Shown: piece by piece, positions 1 through 9,719 of the stretch
How positions within the stretch are numbered: the first letter of the stretch is position 1
Layout of the letters: the number at the start of each line of letters is the position of its first letter
Origin: Nitrosovibrio sp. Nv4
Lineage (GTDB): Bacteria; Pseudomonadota; Gammaproteobacteria; Burkholderiales; SG8-39
Reading direction: 5' to 3'
NCBI GenBank assembly: GCA_945906765.1
Contig: CAMDRF010000030.1
Span: 1 to 33,409, forward strand
DNA length: 33,409 bases
Notes under the pieces: generated by a model
What the model was told of the DNA's origin: nothing
Seen by the model: only the letters and a program-made list of their open reading frames with translations
Databases searched by the model: none
Translations under genes and position numbers: made by a program

Positions 1-282
1 CGCCGCAAAGTGACCGGTCTCGTACATCAGAACCCGGTCACCCGGGGAAAGCGTGTTGACCAGCGCTGCCTCCCAGGCGCCCGTTCCCGAGGCCGGGTAG
101 ATGACGACATGGCTGGAGGTTTTGAAGACTCGCTTCATTCCCGCGAGGACTTCCTTGCCCAGCGGGCCAAAATCCGGCCCTCGATGGTCCATGGTCGGGA
201 AGTCGATGGCGCGCAGCACCCGGTCGGGAACGTTGGTGGGACCGGGAATCTGAAGAAAATGGCGTCCGGCAGATCGAGTCAT
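1..282 (-). CDS. Serine-glyoxylate aminotransferase-like protein (class V, PLP), partial: N-terminal 94 codons
   Basis: The first 94 codons of a gene that runs off the left edge of the window. The protein opens with a conserved class V aminotransferase start (FLQIPGPTNVPDRVLRAI, then DHRGPDFGPL) and continues to YPASGTGAWEAAL and MYETGHFA. These are typical of the alanine/serine-glyoxylate aminotransferase branch, PLP enzymes that move an amino group from serine or alanine onto glyoxylate. The PLP lysine would lie outside the window. The ATG at 282 is preceded by a very good ribosome site (AGGAGGA, about 5 bases upstream). It is divergent from a GntR regulator that leads into a 2-hydroxyacid dehydrogenase, so a shared role in glycolate/glyoxylate use is plausible. 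The exact substrate is inferred, since phosphonate and purine branch members start similarly. Confidence 0.85.
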   Translation of the reverse strand, partial: MTRSAGRHFLQIPGPTNVPDRVLRAIDFPTMDHRGPDFGPLGKEVLAGMKRVFKTSSHVVIYPASGTGAWEAALVNTLSPGDRVLMYETGHFAA

Positions 283-297
283 GCTTTCCTCCTGATA

Positions 298-379
298 TTG
301 CATGCAAAATTATTTATTGTGCGCAACATAAGGCCTACGTATTGCAAAAATCCCACATACTTTGTATTCTGCATACAAA
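298..379. promoter_or_regulatory. Divergent promoter region with two candidate GntR operators
   Basis: The spacer between the aminotransferase and the regulator is AT-rich against a GC-rich background. It holds two dyads. One is TTGCATGCAA at 298-307. The other is TTTGTAT-TCTGC-ATACAAA at 361-379, ending one base into the probable ATG (380) context. Both contain the same half-site, GCAT(G/A)CAAAAT, at 300-310 and 371-381 (10 of 11 bases identical). FCD-type GntR proteins usually bind such short AT-rich palindromes near their own genes, so autoregulation and control of the divergent aminotransferase are likely. The second site sits where a bound repressor would block translation start or transcription of the regulator operon. 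Confidence 0.55.
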
Positions 380-1072
380 ATGGATATTTCGCAAGAGTCG
401 AACCCCATTGTCCGCCGGCCTCTTCACGAGGCGGCGGCCGACCGGCTGCGGGACCTGATTGTGCAAGGCAATCTGGTCGCCGGCGCCCGGCTGAACGAAC
501 GCCTGCTGACCGCGCAGTTGGGTGTTTCCCGTACCCCCTTGCGCGAAGCCTTCAAGGTACTCGCTACGGAGGGCTTGGTCGAGTTGCTGCCGAATCGGGG
601 TGCGATTGTCTCGCAACTCGATCCAGTACGGTTGTCCGAGACCCTGTTTGTGATGGGCGCGCTCGACGCACTGGCGGGAGAGCTTGCCTGCGCGAACGCG
701 ACCGATGCCCAGATCAATGAGATCCGGGCGCTGCACTACGAGATGCTCGCTTACCATGCACGTGGCGATCTCGCCGGCTATTTCAAGTTCAACCAGGCGA
801 TCCATCTGAAGATCGTGAAGTACGCCGGCAATGCCGTGCTCTACAACACCTACCGGCAATTGAACGGCGCCATGCAACGCGCGCGCTACATGGCGAACCT
901 GTCGCAAGAGCGCTGGGACACCGCGGTGCACGAGCATGACGAAATCCTCGCCGCGCTGAGCGCGCGAGACGTCAAGCGCATCAGAGCGCTGCTCTCGGAT
1001 CATCTCGCGCACAAACTTTCAAGCGCGCTCGCCGCTTTGCCCGTGCCGCAGTGGCAAGGTCGGGCGGCGTGA
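380..1072 (+). CDS. GntR-family transcriptional regulator, FCD (FadR-like) subfamily
   Basis: A 230-residue regulator. The N-terminal winged helix-turn-helix covers about residues 10-75 (LHEAAADRLRDLIVQGNL, LNERLLTAQLGVSRTPLREA, LATEGLVELLPNRGA), the classic GntR signature. The C-terminal helical FCD ligand domain follows (about 85-215), with the expected His/Asp/Asn positions around AIHLKIVKYAGN and HEHDEILAAL. I chose ATG 380; a TTG at 362 in the same frame would place the start inside the dyad at 361-379. The gene overlaps the next by four bases (GTGA at 1069-1072), so regulator and dehydrogenase are translationally coupled. FCD proteins sense small organic acids; the effector here is unknown, though glycolate, lactate or a similar hydroxyacid fits the neighbours. 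Confidence 0.9.
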   Translation: MDISQESNPIVRRPLHEAAADRLRDLIVQGNLVAGARLNERLLTAQLGVSRTPLREAFKVLATEGLVELLPNRGAIVSQLDPVRLSETLFVMGALDALAGELACANATDAQINEIRALHYEMLAYHARGDLAGYFKFNQAIHLKIVKYAGNAVLYNTYRQLNGAMQRARYMANLSQERWDTAVHEHDEILAALSARDVKRIRALLSDHLAHKLSSALAALPVPQWQGRAA

Positions 1073-3942
1073 GCGCGTCGCCGTTCCCGGTCAGGGTAGT
1101 CGCGGCAAAGCCGGGCGATTCCTCGCTGGCACTGCGCTTGCGCAAGGAAGTCGACGGCGAAGTGCTCTTCGACGCCGCATCGCGCGGCCGGTATTCGACC
1201 GATGCTTCCATCTACCAGATCGAGCCGCTCGGCGTGGTCGTGCCGCGAAGCGCGGCGGCCGCACGCACCGCAATCGCGATTGCCGCTGAAGCAGGCGTGC
1301 CGGTGCTGCCGCGCGGCGCCGGCACCTCGCAGTGCGGCCAGGCAGTCGGCGCGGCACTGGTGATCGATCACACGAAGCATCTTCATGAATTAGTCGATCT
1401 TGATATTCAAAACAAAACAGCTCTGGTGCAGCCCGGAATCGTCTTGGATACCCTGAACGCGAAATTGCGCGCGCACGGGCTTTGGTTTCCGGTAGACGTG
1501 TCCACCAGCGCCCAGGCAACGCTGGGCGGCATGGCGGGCAACAACTCATGCGGCTCCCGCTCGATCGCCTACGGCAACATGGTGCACAACGTCCTCGCCA
1601 TCGATGCCGTAACCGCCGAAGGAAAACGCTGGCGCTTCGGGCCGATGGCAAGCCCTTCCGGACCGGCCGAGTATCTCGACTTCGTTTCCCGGTTGAAAGG
1701 CATTTACGAAAGAGAGAAGGGCGAAATCGAAAGCCGTTTCCCGAAAGTTCTGCGCAAGGTCGCCGGCTACAACCTCGACCATCTCGGACCACCGCATGCC
1801 AATGCCGCGCACCTGCTGGTCGGCTCCGAAGGCACGCTCGCCTGGTCGGAGCAACTGTTGCTCAAACTCTCGCCGCTGCCCGCTGCGCGGGCGCTGGGCG
1901 TGGTGCATTTCCCGAAGTTCCATACCGCCATGGAGTTGACGCAGCACATTGTGAAGCTCGGTCCTTCGGCGGTAGAGCTGGTGGACCGCACCATGATCGG
2001 CCTGGCGCGCGATATCGCGGCCTTCCGCAAGACAGTCGATGCATTCATCAAGGGCGACTCCGATGCGATTCTGCTGGTCGAATTTTCGGGCGAGGATTCT
2101 TCGGCTCAGAATTCGAAATTGAAGGACCTCGTACAGCTGATGGCCGACCTCGGCCTGCCGGGTAGCGTGGTCGAGATCACCGACGCGAAGCAGCAGAAAG
2201 AACTGTGGGAGGTCCGCAAGGCGGGGCTGAACATCATGATGTCGATGAAAGGCGACGGAAAGCCCGTGTCCTTCATCGAGGACTGCGCGGTGCCGCTGGA
2301 GCACTTGGCAGAGTACACCGACCGCCTCACGCAGGTGTTCGAGAAGCATGGCACGCGAGGCACCTGGTACGCGCATGCTTCGGTCGGTACGCTGCACGTG
2401 CGGCCCGTGCTCGATATGCGGCGCGATGGCGCAGAAAAAATGCGAGCCATCGCTGAAGAGGCCTGCGCCATGGTCAGGCAGTACAAGGGCGCGTATTCGG
2501 GCGAGCATGGCGATGGGCTGGTGCGTTCGGAGTGGATTGCGCCGTTCTTCGGCCCGCGGCTCACCGCGGTGCTGGGAGAGATCAAGTCGCTGCTCGATCC
2601 GCGCGGACTCATGAACCCAGGCAAGATCGTCGCGCCATCGAAGATGGATGACAAGACGCTATTTCGCTTCAAGCCCGGCTACGAGACCAAGGTGCCGCTG
2701 CCGGCGCTCGACTGGTCGGCGTGGGGTGGCCTGGATAAAGCCGTGGAGATGTGCAACAACAACGGCCATTGCCGCAAGTTCGACGCCGGCACCATGTGCC
2801 CCTCGTACCGGGTTACGCAGGACGAGCAGCACCTGACCCGCGGCAGGGCAAACACCTTTCGCCTCGCGCTGTCGGGGCAGTTGGGCCCGAATTCCGATGC
2901 GATGGTGAAGGAGGCGCTCGGCCTGTGCGTCTCTTGCAAGGGCTGCAAGCGCGAATGCCCGACCGGCGTCGACATGGCACGCATGAAAATCGAATTCCTC
3001 GCGCACTACCGCAAAGGCCACGGCCTGGCGCTGCGCGATCGCGCCGTGGCCTATCTGCCGCGTTACGCGCGGCTCGCGGCGGCGGTCGCGCCGTTGTCGA
3101 ATCTCGGAATGCGGCTGTTCGGCGAGCTTGCCGGATTCACCGCCAAACGCCCGCTTCCTGCCTGGCGGCGTGACCGATTCGTCGACCGGGTGTGGCCAAA
3201 AAGCGGTGCGCGCGAAGTGGTGCTCCTGGTAGACACTTTCAATCGCTATTTCGAGCCCGAGAACGTGCGTGCCGCGATTCGCGTCCTTCAGGCCGCCGAC
3301 TATCGCGTGCACGTGGCGGACCCGGTCCAAGGAAGCAGGCCGCTTTGTTGCGGCCGCACCTTCCTGTCGGCGGGACTGGTAGATGAAGCGCGGGCGGAAG
3401 CGAAGCGCGTACTCGACGCGCTTTCCCCTTGGGTGGCGCATGGAGTGCCGATCGTCGGGCTCGAACCCTCCTGCCTGTTCACCCTGCGCGACGAGTACGG
3501 CGTGCTGCTCCCCGGAACCGAGGCGCTGGCGAAAAACTCCTTCCTGTTCGAGGAATTCCTCGCGAAGGAATCAGAGGCGGGCCGCCTCAACCTGAAACTG
3601 AAGGCCGTAGCGACCGAGGCCTTGCTGCACGGACACTGCCACCAGAAAGCCTTTGCCGTCATGGGCGCTGTCGAGCATGTCCTGCGCCTGGTTCCGGGCC
3701 TGAATGTCCGGACGATCGAATCCTCTTGCTGCGGCATGGCAGGCAGCTTCGGCTACGAGGCGGAGCACTACGAGGTTTCGATGAAGATGGGCGAAGCAAG
3801 CCTGCTGCCCGCGGTGCGCAGTGCTTCGCCGGACACGCTGGTGGTCGCTGACGGCACCAGCTGCCGGCACCAGATCGCGCATGGCGCGAAGCGCAAAGCG
3901 GTGCATGTTGCGCGGGTACTCGAAGGCGCGCTCGACGGATAA
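1069..3942 (+). CDS. FAD-binding and Fe-S 2-hydroxyacid dehydrogenase (Dld-II / YdiJ / GlcD-GlcF fusion type)
   Basis: A 957-residue fusion of a GlcD-like flavoprotein with a GlcF/GlpC-like Fe-S part. The FAD_binding_4 (PCMH) domain lies at about 45-190 (VPVLPRGAGTSQCGQ, TLGGMAGNNSCGSRS) and the FAD oxidase C domain at about 200-510. A ferredoxin region follows: one set of cysteines near 561 (CNNNGHCRKFDAGTMCP) and a full CVSCKGCKRECP motif near 621. Two CCG-type cysteine domains come last (LCCGRTFLSAG near 758, SSCCGMAGSFGYE near 885). Such enzymes oxidise D-lactate, glycolate or D-2-hydroxyglutarate and pass electrons to the quinone pool. The GTG at 1069 overlaps the regulator stop; a GTG at 1051 is also possible. 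The neighbouring glyoxylate aminotransferase favours glycolate or a related acid, but the substrate cannot be read from the sequence. Confidence 0.88.
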   Translation: MSASPFPVRVVAAKPGDSSLALRLRKEVDGEVLFDAASRGRYSTDASIYQIEPLGVVVPRSAAAARTAIAIAAEAGVPVLPRGAGTSQCGQAVGAALVIDHTKHLHELVDLDIQNKTALVQPGIVLDTLNAKLRAHGLWFPVDVSTSAQATLGGMAGNNSCGSRSIAYGNMVHNVLAIDAVTAEGKRWRFGPMASPSGPAEYLDFVSRLKGIYEREKGEIESRFPKVLRKVAGYNLDHLGPPHANAAHLLVGSEGTLAWSEQLLLKLSPLPAARALGVVHFPKFHTAMELTQHIVKLGPSAVELVDRTMIGLARDIAAFRKTVDAFIKGDSDAILLVEFSGEDSSAQNSKLKDLVQLMADLGLPGSVVEITDAKQQKELWEVRKAGLNIMMSMKGDGKPVSFIEDCAVPLEHLAEYTDRLTQVFEKHGTRGTWYAHASVGTLHVRPVLDMRRDGAEKMRAIAEEACAMVRQYKGAYSGEHGDGLVRSEWIAPFFGPRLTAVLGEIKSLLDPRGLMNPGKIVAPSKMDDKTLFRFKPGYETKVPLPALDWSAWGGLDKAVEMCNNNGHCRKFDAGTMCPSYRVTQDEQHLTRGRANTFRLALSGQLGPNSDAMVKEALGLCVSCKGCKRECPTGVDMARMKIEFLAHYRKGHGLALRDRAVAYLPRYARLAAAVAPLSNLGMRLFGELAGFTAKRPLPAWRRDRFVDRVWPKSGAREVVLLVDTFNRYFEPENVRAAIRVLQAADYRVHVADPVQGSRPLCCGRTFLSAGLVDEARAEAKRVLDALSPWVAHGVPIVGLEPSCLFTLRDEYGVLLPGTEALAKNSFLFEEFLAKESEAGRLNLKLKAVATEALLHGHCHQKAFAVMGAVEHVLRLVPGLNVRTIESSCCGMAGSFGYEAEHYEVSMKMGEASLLPAVRSASPDTLVVADGTSCRHQIAHGAKRKAVHVARVLEGALDG

Positions 3943-4006
3943 GACAATCTATCCGAGTCTGCCCGCGCGACATTCCATGGAAACTTCCTCTGCATTGGGC
4001 GAACAG

Positions 4007-4027
4007 AATATACGTGTAATATACGTG
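4007..4027 (+). promoter_or_regulatory. Tandem direct-repeat operator upstream of the VapBC-type operon
   Basis: AATATACGTG occurs twice (4007-4016 and 4018-4027), spaced exactly 11 bases apart, about one helical turn. It lies 25 bases upstream of the antitoxin start. Ribbon-helix-helix antitoxins bind tandem sites as cooperating dimers on one DNA face, so this is the obvious autoregulation site. The AT-rich repeat differs sharply from the GC-rich surroundings. Confidence 0.6.
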
Positions 4028-4051
4028 GATTAAATCGTTGGGAGAAACACC

Positions 4052-4282
4052 ATGCCTCAGCTCAATTTGTACGTCGATGAAGCAACCCATCTGCGCATCA
4101 AAAAAGCGGCGCGATCGTCGGGCGTTTCGCTGTCAAAATGGGTCGCTGCGGTAGTCCGGGAGAAAACCACGAGCGAGTGGCCAGCCGAGGTCGTGGCGCT
4201 GGCCGGGGCTTGGAAGGGTTTCCCGTCTCTCGAACAAATCCGCCGATCGAAAGGCAAGGATCTGCCGCGTGAAACGCTTTGA
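4052..4282 (+). CDS. Ribbon-helix-helix antitoxin (VapB/CopG-like)
   Basis: A 76-residue protein. Residues 1-45 look like a ribbon-helix-helix DNA-binding domain: a beta strand (PQLNLYVDEATHLRIK), then helix A (AARSSGVSLSKWV) and helix B. The C-terminal part (EWPAEVVALAGAWKGFPSLEQIR) is the flexible segment that usually wraps the toxin. ATG 4052 has GGGAGA about 7 bases upstream. It is followed 15 bases later by a PIN-domain toxin gene, so it should be the antitoxin of a type II module, neutralising the toxin and repressing the operon through the tandem repeat at 4007-4027. The family is clear; the exact VapB class is not. Confidence 0.85.
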   Translation: MPQLNLYVDEATHLRIKKAARSSGVSLSKWVAAVVREKTTSEWPAEVVALAGAWKGFPSLEQIRRSKGKDLPRETL

Positions 4283-4297
4283 GGCGACGGATAATCC

Positions 4298-4690
4298 ATG
4301 TTTGCCCTCGACACCAACACGCTGATTTACTACTTCAAGGGCATGGGCAGGGTGGCAACTCGCCTGAGCGGATGCACGCCTTCCGAAATCGGCATCCCCA
4401 TCGTCGTCGTGTACGAACTTGAAACCGGCATCGCCAAGTCCCAACAGCCGCGAAAACGGCGCGAGCAGCTCGATGCGCTATTGGCCGTCACCAAACTTCT
4501 TCCATTTGATCGCGCGGCGGCTCGCCAAAGCGCGACCCTGCGCGCGTCCCTGGAATCAAAAGGTACACCGTTGGGGCCGCTGGATTGCCTCATCGCCGGC
4601 ATCGCACTGGCGCAAGGAGCAACCTTGGTGACGCGCAATTCCGCCGAGTTCGGCCGGGTGGCGGGTTTGCGGGTGGCGGACTGGTATTGA
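4298..4690 (+). CDS. vapC: PIN-domain ribonuclease toxin (VapC-like)
   Basis: A 130-residue PIN-domain protein. The acidic site is visible: Asp5 in ALDTNTLIYY, a Glu in VVYELETGIA (about residue 40), and Asp in LGPLDCLIAG (about 96), followed by the usual TLVTRNSAEFGRVAGL end. These residues hold Mg2+ and cut RNA, in many VapC proteins tRNA or 23S rRNA. Length and end match a full, intact VapC. It is co-transcribed with the upstream antitoxin. The pair sits exactly where the remains of other genes begin (4707 onwards), consistent with arrival as a small mobile cassette, though no flanking repeats were seen. Confidence 0.88.
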   Translation: MFALDTNTLIYYFKGMGRVATRLSGCTPSEIGIPIVVVYELETGIAKSQQPRKRREQLDALLAVTKLLPFDRAAARQSATLRASLESKGTPLGPLDCLIAGIALAQGATLVTRNSAEFGRVAGLRVADWY

Positions 4691-4706
4691 CGTCACCAAA
4701 AACCGA

Positions 4707-4757
4707 CCACAGCACCAGGCCGAACACCGGCAGCACCGTTGAGAGGATCAGTTCCAG
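4707..4757 (-). pseudogene. Possible N-terminal remnant of an AEC-family (auxin efflux carrier-like) permease
   Basis: Read on the minus strand, 4757-4707 encodes LELILSTVLPVFGLVLW, a hydrophobic stretch resembling the first membrane helix of AEC permeases (typically LPVFGLxALGYL). Homology appears to stop just before the end of vapC. The stretch overlaps the end of the thioredoxin remnant by a few bases, as coupled genes do. No ATG precedes it in frame, so the gene start is damaged or non-canonical. The assignment rests on about 17 residues and is tentative. Confidence 0.3.
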
Positions 4758-5202
4758 AGATCCACTGTTTCACCGCGGCCGCGCAGCCGTTCGGCGCGCG
4801 CCTGCAGGTAGCGCTGGAACGAAGGCTCCTTGCGATAGGCGCCGCTCGCGACATAGTCGAGCGCCGAGGCGAGATAGCCGTTGAGGCGCAGCGCGACGAC
4901 GCCTTGCTCGTCGAGAAACAGCAGCGTCGGCGTGAACTGCACGCGCAGCTCGCGGCCGAGCGCCTTCTCGCTCATGCGGCGCCCGTCCAGCCAGACGACT
5001 TCGCGGTCGCCCCAGAGGTTGAGAGCGATGGCGAGTAGAGCATCACGCGCTTGCCCTGCGCCGCCGCCTCGCGCACGTCATCCCGCAATTCGAGAAAAGT
5101 CTCGGTGAACCAGGACGGGATCTCGATGGCGTGCGGGCTCGGCGCCTGCGCGCCCGCGGGTGCCGCTGTTGCGAGAGCCAGCAGCAGCGCGATGATCCTC
5201 AT
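4748..5202 (-). pseudogene. SoxW-like periplasmic thioredoxin, internally deleted and frameshifted (CxxC site lost)
   Basis: The gene starts at ATG 5202, overlapping the lgt stop (ATGA). Its first part encodes a signal peptide ([20 protein letters not shown]) and a thioredoxin-like start (SWFTETFLELRDDVREAAA, GKRVMLY). Near 5027-5032 the frame breaks. In another frame the tail continues as LAIALNLWGDREVVWLDG, MSEKALGRELRVQFTPTLLFLDEQG and on to a stop at 4748. In intact relatives VMLY is followed by a strand containing the CxYC active site and a helix before the ALNLWGD part. That block of roughly 30-35 residues is missing, so both the frame and the redox cysteines are gone. It would have been a periplasmic thiol reductase coupled to lgt. 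Confidence 0.75.
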
Positions 5203-5969
5203 GTGCGGCCGCGGGTAAAAAGCCAGATACCGATGAGAACCATCGGCAGGCTGAGCCACTGGCCCATCGTCAGGCCCAGCGCCAGAAAACCCAGGAATGC
5301 ATCAGGCTCGCGCGCGAATTCCCCAATGGATCGGAAGATGCCGTAGCCGATGAGGAACAGCGCAGAAACTTGAGCGCGCGGCCGCGGGCGCGAGGAGAAC
5401 CACCACAGCAGCGCAAACAGCGCCAAGCCCTCGAGCGCCATCTGGTAGAGCTGCGACGGATGGCGCGGTAGCGGCCCGGCGCCGCGGAACACCATGCCCC
5501 AGGAAACTTCGGTGACGCGCCCCCAGAGCTCGCCGTTGATGAAGTTGCCCAGGCGTCCCGCCGCCAGGCCGATCGGCACCAGCGGCGCGACGTAGTCCAT
5601 CAGGTCCCACCAGTTGGCGCGCTGGCGCCAGGCGACGAAGGCCATCGCGGCGAGTACGCCGAGAAAGCCGCCATGGAACGACATGCCGCCCTGCCAGATG
5701 GCGAAGATCTCGAGCGGATGGGAGAAGTAGTAGTCCGGCTTGTAGAACAGCACGTAGCCCAGGCGCCCGCCGAGAATCACCCCGACGATGCCGCCGAACA
5801 GCAGGTCGTCCAGCTGTTCGCGCGTGATGGGAGCGAGACCTGCCTTGATGCGCCGCGTGCCGAGCCACCAGAACGAGGCGAAGGCGAGCAGGTACATGAG
5901 GCCGTACCAGCGCACCGCCAGAGGCCCCAACGAGAACAGTACCGGATCGAAATTCGGATGGATCAGCAC
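5199..5969 (-). CDS. lgt: Prolipoprotein diacylglyceryl transferase
   Basis: A 256-residue membrane enzyme that moves diacylglyceryl from phosphatidylglycerol onto the lipobox cysteine of prolipoproteins, the first step of lipoprotein maturation in the inner membrane. The family signature [14 protein letters not shown] is present, as is the conserved His in [11 protein letters not shown] and the arginine-bearing C-terminal region ([13 protein letters not shown]). About seven hydrophobic segments are visible from [19 protein letters not shown] to the end. I chose the GTG at 5969 ([16 protein letters not shown]), the usual family start; reading further upstream would run into ilvD. It is divergent from ilvD with only 36 bases between, and its stop overlaps the start of the broken thioredoxin. 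Intact. Confidence 0.95.
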   Translation of the reverse strand: MLIHPNFDPVLFSLGPLAVRWYGLMYLLAFASFWWLGTRRIKAGLAPITREQLDDLLFGGIVGVILGGRLGYVLFYKPDYYFSHPLEIFAIWQGGMSFHGGFLGVLAAMAFVAWRQRANWWDLMDYVAPLVPIGLAAGRLGNFINGELWGRVTEVSWGMVFRGAGPLPRHPSQLYQMALEGLALFALLWWFSSRPRPRAQVSALFLIGYGIFRSIGEFAREPDAFLGFLALGLTMGQWLSLPMVLIGIWLFTRGRT

Positions 5970-5971
5970 GG

Positions 5972-5986
5972 TAGAATTCGATTCTA
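5972..5986. promoter_or_regulatory. Dyad with face-to-face -10-like elements between lgt and ilvD
   Basis: TAGAAT-TCG-ATTCTA lies in the 36-base gap between the two starts. TAGAAT is a good -10-like hexamer on each strand. For ilvD it would give a leader of about 22 bases with a ribosome site (GGAGG). For lgt it would give an almost leaderless transcript. No clear -35 was found for either, so this is a candidate only. Confidence 0.3.
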
Positions 5987-6005
5987 GCGACCATGGAGGA
6001 ATCAC

Positions 6006-7688
6006 GTGGCTGATAACCGAAGAAGCCGTCTCATCACGCAAGGCCCGGCCCGCTCCCCGAACCGCGCCATGCTGCGCGCGGTCGGCTTCGGCGACGGCGA
6101 CTTCGAGAAGCCGATCGTTGGCGTCGCCAACGGGCACTCGACCATGAACCCGTGCAACGCCGGCATCCAGCCGCTGGTCGACCGCGCGATGGCCGCGCTG
6201 GAGGCGGCGGGCGCCAAACCGCAGGTGTTCGGCGTGCCGACCGTCACCGACGGCATCGGCATGGGCACCGAGGCGATGAAATATTCGCTGGTTTCGCGCG
6301 AAGTCATCGCCGATGCGATCGAGACCTCGGTCAATGGTCAGGCGATGGACGGCGCGCTCGTCGTGGGCGGCTGCGACAAGAACATGCCCGGCGGCATGAT
6401 GGCGCTGGCGCGCATGAACGTGCCGGGCATTTACGTTTACGGCGGCACCATCAAGCCGGGCAAATGGAAAGGCGTCGATCTCACCATCGTGTCCGCGTTC
6501 GAGGCGGTGGGCGCCTTCAGCGCGGGCAAGATGAGCCAGGAAGACTTCATCGGCATCGAGAAGAACGCCTGCCCTTCGGTCGGCGCCTGCGGCGGCATGT
6601 TCACCGCCAACACCATGTCATCCTCGTTCGAGGCGCTGGGCCTGAGCCTGCTCGGTTCTTCTCAGATGGCGGCGCCCGACGCGGAGAAGGCGGACTCCGC
6701 AGCCGAGTCCGCAAAGGTTCTGGTCGAAGCCGTCCGCAGGAATCTCAGGCCGCGCGACATCATCACGCGCAAGTCGATCGAGAACGCGATCGCGCTGGTA
6801 ATGGCGACCGGGGGTTCGACCAACGCGGTGCTGCATTACCTCGCGATCGCCTCGGCCGCCGGCGTGAAGTGGAGCATCGACGATTTCGAGCGCGTGCGCC
6901 GCAAGGTGCCGGTGCTGTGCGACCTGAAGCCGTCGGGGAAATACGTGGCGGTCGATTTCCATCGCGCCGGCGGGGTGCCGCAGGTGCTTAAGATCCTGCT
7001 CGTGAACGGAAGGCTGCACGGCGACTGCATGACTATCCACGGCAGGTCTATGGCTGAGATGCTGAAGGATGTGCCTGCGGAGCCGCGCAAGGACCAGGAT
7101 GTGATCCGGCCCTGGTCGAAGCCGATCTACAAACAGGGGCACCTCGCGATTCTCAAAGGCAACCTCGCCCCGGAGGGTTGCGTGGCGAAAATCACCGGCC
7201 TCAAGAATTTGGCGATCACGGGCCCGGCGCGCGTGTTCGATTCGGAGCCGCAATGCATGCAGGCGATCATGGCGAAGAAAATCAAGCCGGGCGACGTGAT
7301 CGTGATCCGCTACGAAGGTCCCAAGGGTGGCCCCGGCATGCAGGAAATGCTGGCGCCGACCTCGGCGCTGATCGGGCAGGGCTTGGGCGAGTCGGTGGGT
7401 CTGCTCACCGATGGGCGCTTCTCGGGCGGCACCTGGGGCATGGTGGTGGGGCACGTCGCGCCCGAAGCCTATGTCGGCGGAACGATCGCGCTGGTGAAGG
7501 AAGGCGACTCGATTACCATCGATGCGAAGAAACTGCTCCTCCAGCTCAATGTGCCGGCGAAGGAACTTGCGGCGCGCAGGAAGAAATGGAAAGCGCCGAA
7601 GCCGCGCTACACCAGGGGACTGCTCGCCAAGTACATGAGGCTCGTTTCCACGGCGAGCAAAGGCGCGATCACCGACTCAGAAGTTTGA
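6006..7688 (+). CDS. ilvD: Dihydroxy-acid dehydratase
   Basis: A 560-residue enzyme that dehydrates 2,3-dihydroxy-isovalerate and 2,3-dihydroxy-methylvalerate to the keto acids of valine and isoleucine synthesis, a cytoplasmic Fe-S protein. The three cluster cysteines are in their usual motifs: [10 protein letters not shown] (about 49), [10 protein letters not shown] (about 123) and [17 protein letters not shown] (about 196). The C-terminal [19 protein letters not shown] signature is also present. The length is normal for the family. The start is GTG 6006 with GGAGG about 7 bases upstream. Its stop region overlaps, in the opposite direction, the end of the DUF924 remnant (7677-7688). It complements the branched-chain amino acid importer further right, although that pairing is thematic, not an operon. 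Confidence 0.97.
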   Translation: MADNRRSRLITQGPARSPNRAMLRAVGFGDGDFEKPIVGVANGHSTMNPCNAGIQPLVDRAMAALEAAGAKPQVFGVPTVTDGIGMGTEAMKYSLVSREVIADAIETSVNGQAMDGALVVGGCDKNMPGGMMALARMNVPGIYVYGGTIKPGKWKGVDLTIVSAFEAVGAFSAGKMSQEDFIGIEKNACPSVGACGGMFTANTMSSSFEALGLSLLGSSQMAAPDAEKADSAAESAKVLVEAVRRNLRPRDIITRKSIENAIALVMATGGSTNAVLHYLAIASAAGVKWSIDDFERVRRKVPVLCDLKPSGKYVAVDFHRAGGVPQVLKILLVNGRLHGDCMTIHGRSMAEMLKDVPAEPRKDQDVIRPWSKPIYKQGHLAILKGNLAPEGCVAKITGLKNLAITGPARVFDSEPQCMQAIMAKKIKPGDVIVIRYEGPKGGPGMQEMLAPTSALIGQGLGESVGLLTDGRFSGGTWGMVVGHVAPEAYVGGTIALVKEGDSITIDAKKLLLQLNVPAKELAARRKKWKAPKPRYTRGLLAKYMRLVSTASKGAITDSEV

Positions 7689-7923
7689 GCCGGGCTGCTT
7701 GAGGAATTCCACTTCCTCGGGCGTGCTGGCGCGCCCGAGGGCCGCATTGCGGTGGGGAAACCTGCCGAAGCGGCGGATGCCTTTGCGCTGCCGCGCCAAG
7801 TTCGTAGAGGGACAGGAAGCACCGGCGAATTTCTTCGTCGAAAGCAGGGTTCTTATCGAACCATGCTTTGCGCTCCTGATCGAACCAGAAATCGCCCACA
7901 TCTTGCGGATTCACAGCCTGCAT
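7677..7923 (-). pseudogene. DUF924 family protein, core deleted and frameshifted
   Basis: Two fragments of one family in two frames. The start ([19 protein letters not shown], then AWFDKNPAFDEEIRRCFLSLYE) is the DUF924 N-terminus. The end (IRRFGRFPHRNAALGRAS, then [15 protein letters not shown]) is its C-terminus, in another frame. Intact members have about 180-200 residues, with a conserved LDQFPRN core between these parts. Only about 40 residues from each end survive, joined near 7775-7805. The ATG at 7923 lies two bases from the divergent YyaL start. The function of DUF924 is not established; in any case this copy cannot make a normal product. Confidence 0.75.
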
Positions 7924-7924
7924 A

Positions 7925-9673
<1,749 letters not shown>

Positions 9674-9719
9674 GCTGGACTGAGGTAGCATCCGCACGTC
9701 TCTATCTGACAGGAACCCA

